From positions 2,418,001 through 2,482,000 of the forward strand of contig OZ253455.1 in assembly GCA_965261195.1 (NCBI GenBank): a stretch of 64,000 nt of DNA, given 5' to 3'. The position numbers were made by a program, and so were the translations under genes. Of the stretch, positions 15,393-24,665 are shown one piece after another. Position 1 is the first letter of the stretch. Each line of letters opens with the position of its first letter. The DNA is from Bin87 sp965261195 (GTDB lineage: Bacteria > Chloroflexota > Dehalococcoidia > Lucifugimonadales > UBA3495). The notes under the pieces were generated by a model. That model ran no database searches, was not told where the DNA came from, and saw nothing but the letters and a program-made list of their open reading frames with translations.

Positions 15393-16079
15393 TTAGTAAG
15401 GTCGGGTAATTTTGGCGACTTCTTTCAGCGCTTCCAGGCTGAATTGCCCTGATTGGCACAGGCCGATGGTTTGCTGTTCGTAGTCGGCAATGGTGCGAAC
15501 CATATCAGGTATACGGTCGGCAAGGTCGAAGGGGATGTTGGTGACGCCGTGCTTGTCCCCGTGCAGCAGGTCGCCGGTGTGGACGGTCAACCCGCCGACT
15601 TCCACCGGTATTCCCAGGTCCACCATGTGGACATAGGCGTGGGAGACGGACACTTCTTTGGCGAAAAACTGGAAGCCCAGTTCGCGAACCTCGTCCAGGT
15701 CGCGCACGGTGCCGTCCGTGGCCACCGCCAGCGCGCCCAGCGCCTTGTGAATATTGGATTGCACCTCGCCCCAATATGCTCCCAATGGCGGGTTGTCAAT
15801 GTCGTGCAGGACGATGAAGCGCGGCTCCGGCACGGACACAATCAGGTCCCACCAATCTTCACGGGGCACGCTGTGGCCTTCGGGTCGGTTGGCGGATATT
15901 ACCCCGGTTACGGCGTAACCCACCACCGGCGCGAATTCCTGGAACACGGCCTTGATTTCCGGGAGCATGAAGCCGGCATTTTTGGGCCGGTAATCAAACC
16001 CTTCAATGGCGTTGCAGATGCTGGGGGAGTCAATTTGCGACAACGCTTTCAGGGTGGCGTCGCTCACGGTTTGATACAC
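15393..16079 (-). CDS. RraA/HMG-aldolase family protein
   Basis: A 228-aa member of the RraA-like family, which includes RNase E regulator RraA and divalent-metal 4-hydroxy-4-methyl-2-oxoglutarate aldolases. The typical motif is visible as ALAVATDGTVRDLDEVRELG, with the R-D pair that binds metal and substrate, followed by GGLTVHTGDLLHGDKHGV. No RNase E partner is visible, and the neighbours are metabolic, so a lyase/aldolase role is more likely than RNA-decay control. First gene of the likely operon with the cyclophilin and enoyl-CoA hydratase genes. The start is preceded by GGAGG (minus strand, opposite 16081-16092). Confidence 0.8.
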   Translation of the reverse strand: MYQTVSDATLKALSQIDSPSICNAIEGFDYRPKNAGFMLPEIKAVFQEFAPVVGYAVTGVISANRPEGHSVPREDWWDLIVSVPEPRFIVLHDIDNPPLGAYWGEVQSNIHKALGALAVATDGTVRDLDEVRELGFQFFAKEVSVSHAYVHMVDLGIPVEVGGLTVHTGDLLHGDKHGVTNIPFDLADRIPDMVRTIADYEQQTIGLCQSGQFSLEALKEVAKITRPY

Positions 16080-16199
16080 GGCCGGGCCTCCTCGATAGGC
16101 TAACAGATGCGATGCCGGCTTCCTGCCGGCATTGCCTCAAGAGTACCATATTGCAGATTGCGCCGAAAGAAGAGCTGCGCCGCCGCCGCACCCGTAATC

Positions 16200-16436
16200 T
16201 TACCGGGGGGCGTCGTATTCATCGTCATCGTAATAATCATCGGTGTAATAATCATCGTCACGGAAGCGGTCATCACGGCGATGAATCCGTCCCCAAATCC
16301 ATTTGAGGGTAACCACCACCACCGCCAGCAGAACCAGCCCGCCGATTATCCAAGTGTCCAGGTAGGCGAAGAACGACAGGTCGCCAGAGCCGTCCTGGTT
16401 TTGCAAGGCAATGGATAATTGAACAGGTACAGGCAT
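16200..16436 (-). CDS. Small single-pass membrane protein with Asp/Tyr-rich tail
   Basis: A 78-aa predicted protein. One hydrophobic helix (WIIGGLVLLAVVVVTLKWIW, about residues 29-48) is followed by a basic GRIHRRDDR stretch and a striking acidic-aromatic C-terminus (DDDYYTDDYYDDDEYD). The composition is too organised for a chance frame, but no family is recognised and the ribosome site is weak. The tail would lie in the cytoplasm by the positive-inside rule. Confidence 0.5.
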   Translation of the reverse strand: MPVPVQLSIALQNQDGSGDLSFFAYLDTWIIGGLVLLAVVVVTLKWIWGRIHRRDDRFRDDDYYTDDYYDDDEYDAPR

Positions 16437-16552
16437 CGCTACAAATTCGCAGGGCTCATGCAGTTGGCGCCGCGACGGGGCACTGTATCATTTTCCGGCG
16501 CCGGCCGGAAACGCCCTGGGGTCCGGCGTGATTCGCTATTGGGGACGCAGTA

Positions 16553-17026
16553 TTGCTGTTTCAATATCTGATTGTGGCGATTACCGCCGCATCACCGATT
16601 GGGGAGGAGCTGGTATCGATCCCGGTTGGCGTTGGGCTGGGGTTAAATGTGGCAATGGTGGCGGTGGTGTCGTTCGTGTTCAACCTGCTGCCGGCGGTGT
16701 TGATTTCCGGGCTGTTCTGGCGAGCGGAGCGGGGCACGCGGGTGGTCAGGATGCTGTTGCGGTTGCGGCCATTGGCGTTGAGAGCTGTTTTACTATGGAT
16801 ACTGAGACGCCGCAGCCGTCGGTTGGGTCAGGCGCTGGACCGTTGGGGCATCTGGGGCGTTCTGGCAGCGACTCCGTGGGCAGGTGTTTACGCAACCACG
16901 CTGACGCTGGAGGCGTTGGGGATGCGCCGGAGACGCCTGTTGGCAGCGGTGGCGGCAAGCCTGGCCATACACGCGGCAGCCGTCGCGTTGATTTCGGCAG
17001 GGATATTCAGGCTGTTGTGGAGCTAG
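16553..17026 (+). CDS. Small multi-drug export family (COG2426) membrane protein
   Basis: A 157-aa integral membrane protein resembling the COG2426/Sm_multidrug_ex family: AITAASPIGEELVSIPVGVGLGLN at the N-terminus, several hydrophobic helices, and a re-entrant-like GVLAATPWAGVYATTL motif. Members are called putative small multidrug exporters, but transport has not been shown for most. The start is a TTG after GGGGACG; no ATG fits. An overlapping plus-strand frame at 16528-17094 is a shadow. Confidence 0.6.
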   Translation: MLFQYLIVAITAASPIGEELVSIPVGVGLGLNVAMVAVVSFVFNLLPAVLISGLFWRAERGTRVVRMLLRLRPLALRAVLLWILRRRSRRLGQALDRWGIWGVLAATPWAGVYATTLTLEALGMRRRRLLAAVAASLAIHAAAVALISAGIFRLLWS

Positions 17027-17266
17027 GTCAATCACCGGCCGGCATCGTTGCATCCCGTCGATACGAAGGCACTCCACATCACAATGTTTCTTAATCCGGT
17101 CGGTGAAAATCCCCCAATCTCGCACTCCTGCGAAAGTGTCATTATTTGCTCAATGTATAAAAATAACACCAAAATCTAGCAGGCGATTCCTGGCGTAGGT
17201 CGGTCGTGGATGGAGTGGGTGCGAATACCCGGTGGCAGGGAGTCGACGCTGAAGTGAGTGGTATTT

Positions 17267-18178
17267 ATGGAGCGGACGGTCAATTCATTTTTGCAGCATC
17301 TGGTCGTGGAGCGAGGCTTTGCCCAGAACACGCTGGATGCGTACAGCAACGACCTGAACCAGTTCCGGGCATTCGTCAAGGACAATCTGGATGCTCCCGC
17401 CGAGCAGGAAACCTGGCAGATGGTGGACATCAACCTGCTGAATTCCTACATCAGCGACCTGCGGGACAACCGCGGCTATCGGGAGACTACCACTGCCCGC
17501 AAGGTGGCGGCAGTCCGGTCGTTTTTCGGGTATCTGATCCGGAACGGACTGATTACCGACGACCCTACCGAGAACCTGGGCTCGCCACGCGTGGGCCGCT
17601 CGGTGCCCAAGTTCATCACCGAGGACGAAGTGAAGCAATTGCTGGGCACCGCCGCCGATACCGGCACGCCGGAGGGCCGCCGGGACGCCAGCATCCTGGA
17701 ACTCCTCTACGCCACCGGATTGCGCGTCAGCGAGATGGTGGGCCTCAACGTGCAGGACATTGACTTTGAAGAGGGATTCATCCGCACCTGGGGCAAGGGC
17801 GCCAAAGAGCGCATTGTCTACGTGTACCCGGAGGCCCTGACCCACCTCCGCGAGTACATTGGCGGGGCCAGGGTTGAACTGCTGAGCAGCAAACGCGGCG
17901 AAACCGCCCTTTACGTCAACCAGCGCGGCGAACGATTGACCCGCCAGTGGGTGTGGAGCATTCTGAAGACCAGCGCCAAGAAGGCGGGCATCGACACCAA
18001 GATTACGCCCCACACGCTGCGCCACAGCTTTGCCACTCACCTGCTGCAAAACGGGGCCTCGCTGCGCCACGTTCAGGAATTGCTGGGACATTCCAGCATC
18101 TCCACCACGCAGGTCTACACGCACCTCACCGATTCCCACGTGCGCGAAGAATACGAACGCAGCCACCCCCGAGCCTGA
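17267..18178 (+). CDS. xerD: Tyrosine site-specific recombinase XerC/D
   Basis: A 303-aa recombinase of the kind that resolves chromosome dimers at dif. The N-terminal SAM-like core-binding domain covers about residues 1-90. The catalytic domain shows the first Arg in LLYATGLRVSEMVGLN, Lys in GKGAKERIVYV, the HxxR box in HTLRHSFATHLL, the next His in LLGHSSISTTQ and the nucleophile Tyr in QVYTH. Length matches the family. ATG at 17267 is preferred over a GTG three codons upstream. XerC versus XerD cannot be told from the sequence; no dif-like site was recognised here. Confidence 0.93.
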   Translation: MERTVNSFLQHLVVERGFAQNTLDAYSNDLNQFRAFVKDNLDAPAEQETWQMVDINLLNSYISDLRDNRGYRETTTARKVAAVRSFFGYLIRNGLITDDPTENLGSPRVGRSVPKFITEDEVKQLLGTAADTGTPEGRRDASILELLYATGLRVSEMVGLNVQDIDFEEGFIRTWGKGAKERIVYVYPEALTHLREYIGGARVELLSSKRGETALYVNQRGERLTRQWVWSILKTSAKKAGIDTKITPHTLRHSFATHLLQNGASLRHVQELLGHSSISTTQVYTHLTDSHVREEYERSHPRA

Positions 18179-18310
18179 CCGCCGGTTGGCGAAAATCCTG
18201 CCCCAAATGCCGCTTGACAGGCAATCGCTCTGGCGCTATTCTAACAAAGATTTCTTCCCCGCCTGCTGGAAATGGCATGAGCCATTCTCCCTGGGCGGGT
18301 GTTTTTGTTG

Positions 18311-18901
18311 ATGCGTACCATAGTTTTCATAGATGGCCAAAACCTGTATCACTTAGTTAAATCAGCCTGGCTTGCCAACCCCGCAGACAAGACGTCGCCT
18401 TATGCTTGGCCTAGCTACGATGTTGAGAAATTGGCTAATGCCTTGGTCGCCAGAGAACCGGGCCGTGCCCTTGCTCAAATCCGTTTTTATACTGGCGTCC
18501 ATGACCCTTCTTACAATCGATACTGGCACGACTTTTGGTCGAACAAGCTTAGATACTTGAGTGGCAGAGGGATTTATACTTACCGGGGCCGGGTGAACTC
18601 TGGCGGGCAGGAGAAGGGCGTAGATGTCAGCTTGGCTATCGACTTGGTGGAAGCGACCCACCAACGTAGCTATGAAGTCGCCATCATCGTGAGCCAGGAT
18701 TGGGACTTTGGCGCAGCGGTTAGCTTGTCCAAACGCATCGCGGCGGCTCAGAACCGCCTGCTTACTTTCGAATCCGCCTTCCCAGTTGGCCCGGGAAGGT
18801 CTTCAGGTCGTGGGATTCCCGGAACATCTTGGGTTCACATCGACCAAACGACTTATGATGCCTGTCGCGACTATCGTAACTATCGTCCGCCGCGGCCATA
18901 A
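18311..18901 (+). CDS. NYN-domain (PIN-like) putative ribonuclease
   Basis: A 196-aa protein of the NYN/LabA-like family, predicted metal-dependent RNases. Conserved acidic residues appear in TIVFIDGQNLYH near the start, GVDVSLAIDLVEA in the middle and IVSQDWDFGAAV after it, the order expected for a PIN-like active site. The first ATG of the frame (18299) gives four extra residues; the ATG at 18311 is closer to the domain edge. It stands alone after the Xer gene; no toxin-antitoxin partner is visible. Confidence 0.78.
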   Translation: MRTIVFIDGQNLYHLVKSAWLANPADKTSPYAWPSYDVEKLANALVAREPGRALAQIRFYTGVHDPSYNRYWHDFWSNKLRYLSGRGIYTYRGRVNSGGQEKGVDVSLAIDLVEATHQRSYEVAIIVSQDWDFGAAVSLSKRIAAAQNRLLTFESAFPVGPGRSSGRGIPGTSWVHIDQTTYDACRDYRNYRPPRP

Positions 18902-19086
18902 ATACCTCTCCCGATCCAGCTAACTATTGACATAAAATCGTCGGCGCTGCTGAGTCAACCGCGCCCGCGTTTGCTGGTATTATGGATGCACAACCACGCG
19001 TTTCGCGCCGTGGCCGTCAACTGGGATAATCAACACGCGCGCCGAGCATAATTTGGACCCGAGCAGCCGGCGCCCGGAGGGTGACC

Positions 19087-19434
19087 ATGCCGAGCAAAGG
19101 CAAACGGATCGCAGCTCGTCAAAATAGCCTGCGCCGCCGACGTGGCGGAGCCAGCCGCACCGCCGCACCGTCCCGCGAGGCCGTCGCCGTACCTGCCGGA
19201 GCGTCTACCGACACTTCCGGAGCTTTGGCTACCGCAACTGCGCCATCGAATGGCGCAACAGCGGCTGCCCAGGCTGTGCCGGCCGGAACCTCCACCCGCG
19301 CGGCCCCGCAACCCAGAGGCCGTCGTTTCGACCGTCCGGCGGCGTACAACCACGTCGGTTCTGAACTGATCCGCATCGGCATCTATTCCGGTGTTCTGGT
19401 TGTAGCTTTGGTTGCCGTATCGTTCGTAATCTAG
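19087..19434 (+). CDS. Small membrane protein, unknown function
   Basis: A 115-aa predicted protein. A very basic N-terminus (PSKGKRIAARQNSLRRRR) is followed by a low-complexity Ala/Pro/Ser/Thr linker, a second basic patch (PRGRRFDRPA) and one C-terminal transmembrane helix (GVLVVALVAVSFVI). The layout suggests a tail-anchored protein with a nucleic-acid- or ribosome-attracting cytoplasmic arm, which is inference only. GAGGGTG lies upstream of the ATG at 19087. It precedes uvrC by 24 nt and may be co-transcribed with it. Confidence 0.6.
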   Translation: MPSKGKRIAARQNSLRRRRGGASRTAAPSREAVAVPAGASTDTSGALATATAPSNGATAAAQAVPAGTSTRAAPQPRGRRFDRPAAYNHVGSELIRIGIYSGVLVVALVAVSFVI

Positions 19435-19458
19435 TCTCGGCAGCCGGGATTCCCACCG

Positions 19459-21315
19459 ATGACCCGCCATGAATTTGACCATCGCGTGTTGGTGGCGCCC
19501 GAACGACCCGGCGTTTACCTGATGAAGAATGCCGGCGGCGCGGTAATCTATGTTGGCAAAGCAGCGGTGTTGCGCAATCGATTGCGTTCCTATTTCGGCT
19601 CGCCGTCCGGCCTTGACCGCAAAACCCGGCGTATGGTGAGCGAACTCGCCGACTTCGAGTATATCGTTACCGACACCGAGGCTGAGGCGCTGATCCTCGA
19701 AAACACCCTGATCAAGCGCCACCGCCCTCATTTCAACATCCGGCTGAAAGACGACAAGACGTACCCTTATCTCAAGGTGGACCTGGCCGATGATTTTCCC
19801 CGGGTGTACATCACCCGGGGCGTACACAAAGATGGCGCGCGTTATTTCGGGCCTTTCGCCAGCGCGGGCAGCGTCCGGCAGTCAATGGACCTGGTCAAGA
19901 AGCTGTTTCCGTATCGCTCTTGCACCAAGAAGATTACGGGCACCGACCCGCGGCCTTGCCTTGAATACTACATAAATCGTTGTGTTGGTCCCTGCGCCGG
20001 GTTGGCTGACCGGGACGAATACGCCGCAGTGGTCAAGCAGGTTATCCTGTTTTTGGAAGGGAATACGGAGCAGGTTACCCGCCAGTTGTGGGGCAAGATG
20101 GAGGAAGCCGCGGGTCAGCTGGAATTCGAACGCGCCGCCGCCCTGCGCGACCAGGTTGCCGCTATCACCAAATTTGAAGAAGAACGCACCGTCAAAGTGG
20201 ACTCTGGCCGCCAGACCGACCTGGATGTCATCGCGATCTCGGTGGCCGCCAGCGAGACGTGGGTGGAAGTGTTTTTCGTGCGTCGCGGCAAGCTCATCGG
20301 GCGCGACCACTTCTTTATGGACGGGCCTCAGGACGACGAACCCAGCGCCATCATTGCCCAATTCGTGCAGCAATTCTACGCCACAGCTCTCGAAGTGCCG
20401 CCGACGATTCTGGTGCAGCATGAACCGCCGAAGGAAGACGCTCCGCTATTGCTGGGGTTTTTGCGAGACCAGAGGGGCGGAGCGGTGCGGTTGATCCGGC
20501 CCCAGCGCGGCGAAAACCGAAAACTCCTGCAAGTGGTAGCCGACAACGCCACCGAGGGTTTGGCTCAGCATCGTGCCAAGTGGCTGAACCGTTCCGACGC
20601 CATCCAGGGCGCCCTGGCCGAGCTGGAGGAAGAACTCAGCTTGCCAGCCCTGCCGCGGCGGATGGAATGCTACGACATATCCCATATACAGGGCAGCAAC
20701 CTAGTGGGTAGCATGGTGGTGTTCGACGACGGTAAACCCTTCACCCGCGACTACCGCCGGTTCAAAATCAAGGCCGTTGAGGGCATTGATGATTACGCCA
20801 GCATGAAAGAGATGCTGACCCGCCGGTTCAAGCGTTTGAGCCAGGCGATGAGCAAACCCGATCCCGACGGAAAGGTTGACACTTGGGGTGTAATGCCGGA
20901 TCTGGTGATTATCGACGGCGGCAAGGGGCATCTATCGGCGGCCCGCGAGGTTATGCTGCACCTGGGCCTGGAACAGATTCCGCTGTGCTCGCTGGCCAAG
21001 GAGAATGAGGAGATTTTCGTCCCGCACACCCTTGAGCCAATCATGCTGCCCCGTAACTCCCAGTCGCTGTATCTGATGCAGCGCATCCGCGACGAAGCCC
21101 ACCGGTTCGCGATCAGCTTCCACCGGAACCTTCGGTCGAAGAGCAGTTTGAAATCGTCAATTGATATGGTTACGGGAATTGGCCCGAAACGCAAGCGAAT
21201 GCTGCTCCGCCAGTTCGGGTCGGTGCAGGGCATCAAAGAGGCCAGCGTTGATGAAATAGCCGCCGTGCCGGGCCTGACCCGTTCACTGGCGGTCAGGCTG
21301 AAACAAACCATTTAG
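19459..21315 (+). CDS. uvrC: Excinuclease ABC subunit C
   Basis: A 618-aa UvrC, the dual-incision nuclease of nucleotide excision repair, acting with UvrA and UvrB (not in this window). The N-terminal GIY-YIG domain shows RPGVYLMKNAGGAVIYVGKA. A Cys-rich stretch surrounds CLEYYINRCVGPCAG. The UVR motif is near residue 205-240 (AAGQLEFERAAALRDQVAAI). The RNase H-like domain includes RRMECYDISHIQGSNLVGSMVVF and VIIDGGKGHL. Tandem helix-hairpin-helix motifs end the protein (MVTGIGPKRKRMLLRQFGSV). Full length; no defects seen. Confidence 0.96.
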   Translation: MTRHEFDHRVLVAPERPGVYLMKNAGGAVIYVGKAAVLRNRLRSYFGSPSGLDRKTRRMVSELADFEYIVTDTEAEALILENTLIKRHRPHFNIRLKDDKTYPYLKVDLADDFPRVYITRGVHKDGARYFGPFASAGSVRQSMDLVKKLFPYRSCTKKITGTDPRPCLEYYINRCVGPCAGLADRDEYAAVVKQVILFLEGNTEQVTRQLWGKMEEAAGQLEFERAAALRDQVAAITKFEEERTVKVDSGRQTDLDVIAISVAASETWVEVFFVRRGKLIGRDHFFMDGPQDDEPSAIIAQFVQQFYATALEVPPTILVQHEPPKEDAPLLLGFLRDQRGGAVRLIRPQRGENRKLLQVVADNATEGLAQHRAKWLNRSDAIQGALAELEEELSLPALPRRMECYDISHIQGSNLVGSMVVFDDGKPFTRDYRRFKIKAVEGIDDYASMKEMLTRRFKRLSQAMSKPDPDGKVDTWGVMPDLVIIDGGKGHLSAAREVMLHLGLEQIPLCSLAKENEEIFVPHTLEPIMLPRNSQSLYLMQRIRDEAHRFAISFHRNLRSKSSLKSSIDMVTGIGPKRKRMLLRQFGSVQGIKEASVDEIAAVPGLTRSLAVRLKQTI

Positions 21316-21397
21316 GCTGACCCGGCGGGGTCGGTCGCAATGGGAGGACTGATGACACTCCAGGCCGACCCCGAACCCCCCGCGGCGTCGCTGGCTG

Positions 21398-22056
21398 TTG
21401 CACTGCACCGGTGCGACGACCCGGCCGGGGATAATCCAGGCCGAAGAGATGATGCACGTCGCCGAGGAGGAAGCCACCGAGGATATGCTGCGCATTGCAT
21501 CGGCGCCCGGTGAGCGGATATTCGGGTCGCTGGGGTTGTCCATCAGGAACCGGCTGCCCTGGCTAATCCTGAATCTGGGTACTGTGCTGGTGGCCGCCGC
21601 CACGGTGAGCCTGTTCGAGTCCACCATTGCGGCAATCGCAATGCTGGCGATTTTTCTGCCCGTGGTGGCCGGTCAGGGCGGCATCGCCGGCACGCAAACC
21701 GTCACCCTGGTTGTCAGAGGTCTGGCCGTCGGTGAAGTGCCGCAGCATGGCGGAATGCGGCTGTTGGGAAAGGAATTGTTATTGGGGTTTGTCCACGGTC
21801 TGGTGCTGGCCGTAATCGTCGGAGCGTGGGTTACCGCTGGAAAGGTAGCATCAGCCTCGCGCTTGCGCTGGCGATTGCAATGGTAGGCAACTTGCTGATC
21901 GCGGCGTTGACCGGAGCTGGCGTTCCGCTCATGCTGCGTAAGATGGGCGTTGACCCGGCAGTGTCGGCGGCGGTTTTTGTGACCACGTTTACCGACGTGT
22001 TCGGGTTCCTGATTTTCCTGGGTACGGCTGCGCTGCTCATCGCTTGGCTGGGCTGA
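21398..22056 (+). pseudogene. mgtE: Truncated, frameshifted magnesium transporter MgtE (C-terminal membrane domain)
   Basis: Remnant of MgtE, a Mg2+ channel normally about 450 aa. Only the tail of the second CBS domain (MMHVAEEEATEDM) and the membrane domain remain, including the signature FLPVVAGQGGIAGTQTVTLVVRGLAVGE. The frame then shifts near 21828: GAW in the first frame continues as YRWKGSISLALALAIAMVGNLL in the next, and one extra G in the TGGGTT run would join them. The end, FVTTFTDVFGFLIFLGTAALL, is intact. The N domain and CBS pair are absent, so regulation by Mg2+ would be lost even if the shift is a sequence error. Confidence 0.75.
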
Positions 22057-22166
22057 ATCGTCGCCGCTGGCGTGGGGCAATCGAACAAACGCCGAACCTG
22101 GATTCCTTGCCAACGGCAACCGCCGTACATTACTATCACTCCGGAATAGCCAGTTGAGAGGGTGGG

Positions 22167-22982
22167 ATGGAGACGTCGGGAGTAATAAAGCTAGCCATCA
22201 CTTTGCCAAACGGCGCCCAGGTCTCGATTGAAACCGAGGATCGGGAACTGGCGCGTGAGTTGCTGTACTCGGTGTTGCCTCAGTTGAATGGCGCCGGCGG
22301 TGGTGCGGCGTCGGCCATCTATGCCGCCAATACCGAAGTGCCTTCGTACTCCAACGGCAATGGCGCCGACCACGGCTCAAAGTACGCCACGCCTGCCGAA
22401 CCACAAAGTCCTGCGGAGTTATTGGCGGCTGCGACCGGAGGGGAGGTTACCAACCCGGAAAGCAACGGGCATTCCCCGCCCGCTGAATTGCCGCCGTCAT
22501 ACGCGCGCGATGTAGCGCCGGCGGCGGCGACAATGCAGGACGCACCGGCGCCAACGGTCGACGCAACTTCGGGCAACGTTTCGGTTAACGAGCTGGTCCG
22601 GGTTACCGAACCGACCACACCGGAGGAACGTGAATACGTTGCCTTTTGTCAGAACGTCAGCCCGCTGGGCGATATGCGGCGGGTGGTGGTGGCAGCAGAG
22701 GCCGCCGACCGTTTCCTGGCGGTGAAGAGCGTGGACCCTGATGAGTTGTCGCAGCTATTTTCGCTGGCCGGCTGGCCGCTACCCCACAGCTTTGTGCAGA
22801 CGCTGCGCAACGCAGCGCGCACCAAGTTCCGTTGGCTGGAACGCATCCCCGGTCAATCGGGCCACTATCGGGTAACCAACATGGGCCGCAGCATCGTACT
22901 GGGCGACAATAAATCGTCCTTACCCGCCCAACCCGTCGCGGAGCCGCCCGCCCCGCCTCCCCACGGCGGCGATTTTAACTAG
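22167..22982 (+). CDS. Hypothetical protein with a C-terminal winged-helix-like domain
   Basis: A 271-aa protein not assigned to a family. The first ~40 residues form a compact segment (IKLAITLPNGAQVSIETEDRELARELL) that looks like a small beta-alpha domain. A long Ala/Pro/Asn-rich disordered linker spans about 45-150. The C-terminal block (about 155-245: REYVAFCQNVSPLGDMRR, LFSLAGWPLPHSFVQTLRNAARTKFRWLERIPGQSGHYRVT) resembles a winged-helix or DprA-like DNA-binding fold and ends in a Pro-rich tail. GAGAGGGTGGG precedes the ATG. A regulatory or DNA-binding role is inference. Confidence 0.6.
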   Translation: METSGVIKLAITLPNGAQVSIETEDRELARELLYSVLPQLNGAGGGAASAIYAANTEVPSYSNGNGADHGSKYATPAEPQSPAELLAAATGGEVTNPESNGHSPPAELPPSYARDVAPAAATMQDAPAPTVDATSGNVSVNELVRVTEPTTPEEREYVAFCQNVSPLGDMRRVVVAAEAADRFLAVKSVDPDELSQLFSLAGWPLPHSFVQTLRNAARTKFRWLERIPGQSGHYRVTNMGRSIVLGDNKSSLPAQPVAEPPAPPPHGGDFN

Positions 22983-23073
22983 CGGCCGAAACCGGGATAG
23001 GCTCGCTGGCGGCCTCTGCGAAGCAGTGTGCTTCGTTTAGATTGAGGTCAGGCGGGCTGCGTCAGCACCGCAT

Positions 23074-23103
23074 TTGGTGGTGGCCGGGCCAGCGTAGTAC
23101 AAT
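23074..23103 (+). promoter_or_regulatory. Candidate promoter of the aldehyde dehydrogenase gene
   Basis: TTGGTG (23074-23079) and TACAAT (23098-23103) with an 18-nt spacer, about 66 nt before the ATG at 23170. The -10 box is good and the -35 box is moderate. Confidence 0.4.
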
Positions 23104-23169
23104 CCCCGAGTGCCCTGCGGAGTTACTGCGGTGGTTACATAACATTTATGACGGTGAGGAGAGCACACC

Positions 23170-24588
23170 ATGAAAATGTACATTTGCGGCGAATGGGTTG
23201 ACCGCGATGACAAGATGCCGGTCGTCAATCCCTTTGACCAATCTGTAATCGATACGGTTCCCCGGGGCAGCGCCGCCGATGTGGGGGCAGCCATCACCAG
23301 CGCCGCCCGTGGCGCACAGGTGATGGGCAAGCTGCCGGCCCATCGTCGCTACACCATCCTGAAGCGCGCCGCCGACCTGATGGCCGAGCGAGCCGACGAC
23401 CTGGCCGAAACCATAACCCGCGAGGAAGGCAAGGTTATCGCAGAGGGACGCGCCGAAGTGCAGCGTGCCATCCAGACCATCACGCTCTCCGCCGAGGAAT
23501 CCAAGCGCCTGCACGGCGAGACCGTACCCCTGGACGCCGCGCCTGGCGTAGTCAGCCAGTTTGGATTCACCATCCGAGTACCGGTGGGTGTCGTGGCCGC
23601 CATTGCTCCGTTCAACTTTCCGCTGAACCTGGTTTGCCACAAGGTGGGACCGGCCCTGGCGGGGGGGAACGCGGTCATCCTGAAGCCGGCCGGAGACACG
23701 CCGCTATCGGCCCTCAAACTCACCGAGATTCTCCTCGAAGCGGGCCTGCCGGAAGAGGCTATCCAAACGGTGACCGGCTCCGGCGGGGAGATTGGCGATG
23801 CCATCACCGGCGACCCGCGCGTCCGCAAGATTACCTTCACCGGCAGCATGGAAGTCGGCGACCGCATCTGCCGCAACGCCGGCATCAAGAAGGTAACGAT
23901 GGAGCTGGGTTCCAACAGCCCGCTGATCATCATGTCCGACGCCGACATTGAAAAGGTGGCGGCGGCGACCGTGGCCAGCGGCTTCTCCAACGCCGGTCAG
24001 GTGTGCATCTCCACGCAACGGGTGTTCGCGGCGCGGGCCATATACGCCGACTTGCTGGACGCTCTGGTGAAGCCCACGCAGGAATTCAACGCCGGCAATC
24101 CGTTCGACGAAGACGTCAAGATGGGGCCGATGATCCGCCAGAACGACGCCGAACGTGTCGAAAGCTGGATTGCGGAGGCCGTCGGTCAGGGAGCCCGCGT
24201 TATCGCCGGCGGCGAGCGCGAGGGCACGCTGCATACTGCCACCGTGATCGCCGACGCGCGCGCCGAAATGTTGATTTCCCGTGAGGAACTGTTCGGGCCG
24301 GCAATAGCGGTCAGCGCTTTTGAGGACATTGATGACGCTATTGCAAAGGCCAACGACAGTCGGTTCGGCCTGTCGGCGGGAATCTTCACCCAGAATGTAG
24401 ATTGGGCGATGCGGTTCGCTCAGGAAGTGCATTCCGGCAACCTGCACATCAATGCCTCGCCCCAGTGGCGGGCCGATGTCATGCCCTATGGCGGCTTGAA
24501 AGACAGCGGTATGGGCAAGGAAGGTCCGGGCTACGCCATTGAAGAGATGACCGAACTCAAAATGGTGGTGTTCCACATGGGCGGGTAA
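23170..24588 (+). CDS. NAD(P)-dependent aldehyde dehydrogenase
   Basis: A 472-aa ALDH-superfamily enzyme oxidising an aldehyde to the acid. Landmarks: the cofactor-binding AIAPFNFPLNLVCHKVGPAL and FTGSMEVG, general-base Glu in VTMELGSNSPLII, and nucleophile Cys in SNAGQVCISTQRV. The QVCIS context and YGGLKDSGMGKEGPGYAIEEMTE near the end resemble lactaldehyde, glycolaldehyde or non-phosphorylating glyceraldehyde-3-phosphate dehydrogenases more than succinate-semialdehyde enzymes. GAGGAG precedes the ATG. It is followed by a PIG-L deacetylase gene 77 nt downstream on the same strand. The substrate is not determinable. Confidence 0.92.
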   Translation: MKMYICGEWVDRDDKMPVVNPFDQSVIDTVPRGSAADVGAAITSAARGAQVMGKLPAHRRYTILKRAADLMAERADDLAETITREEGKVIAEGRAEVQRAIQTITLSAEESKRLHGETVPLDAAPGVVSQFGFTIRVPVGVVAAIAPFNFPLNLVCHKVGPALAGGNAVILKPAGDTPLSALKLTEILLEAGLPEEAIQTVTGSGGEIGDAITGDPRVRKITFTGSMEVGDRICRNAGIKKVTMELGSNSPLIIMSDADIEKVAAATVASGFSNAGQVCISTQRVFAARAIYADLLDALVKPTQEFNAGNPFDEDVKMGPMIRQNDAERVESWIAEAVGQGARVIAGGEREGTLHTATVIADARAEMLISREELFGPAIAVSAFEDIDDAIAKANDSRFGLSAGIFTQNVDWAMRFAQEVHSGNLHINASPQWRADVMPYGGLKDSGMGKEGPGYAIEEMTELKMVVFHMGG

Positions 24589-24665
24589 GATACGCTCGTC
24601 GCATTTCCCGATAGGGGCGACGCATACGTCGCCCCCACGCTTTGACAGACGCATGGAGTCTCAAA

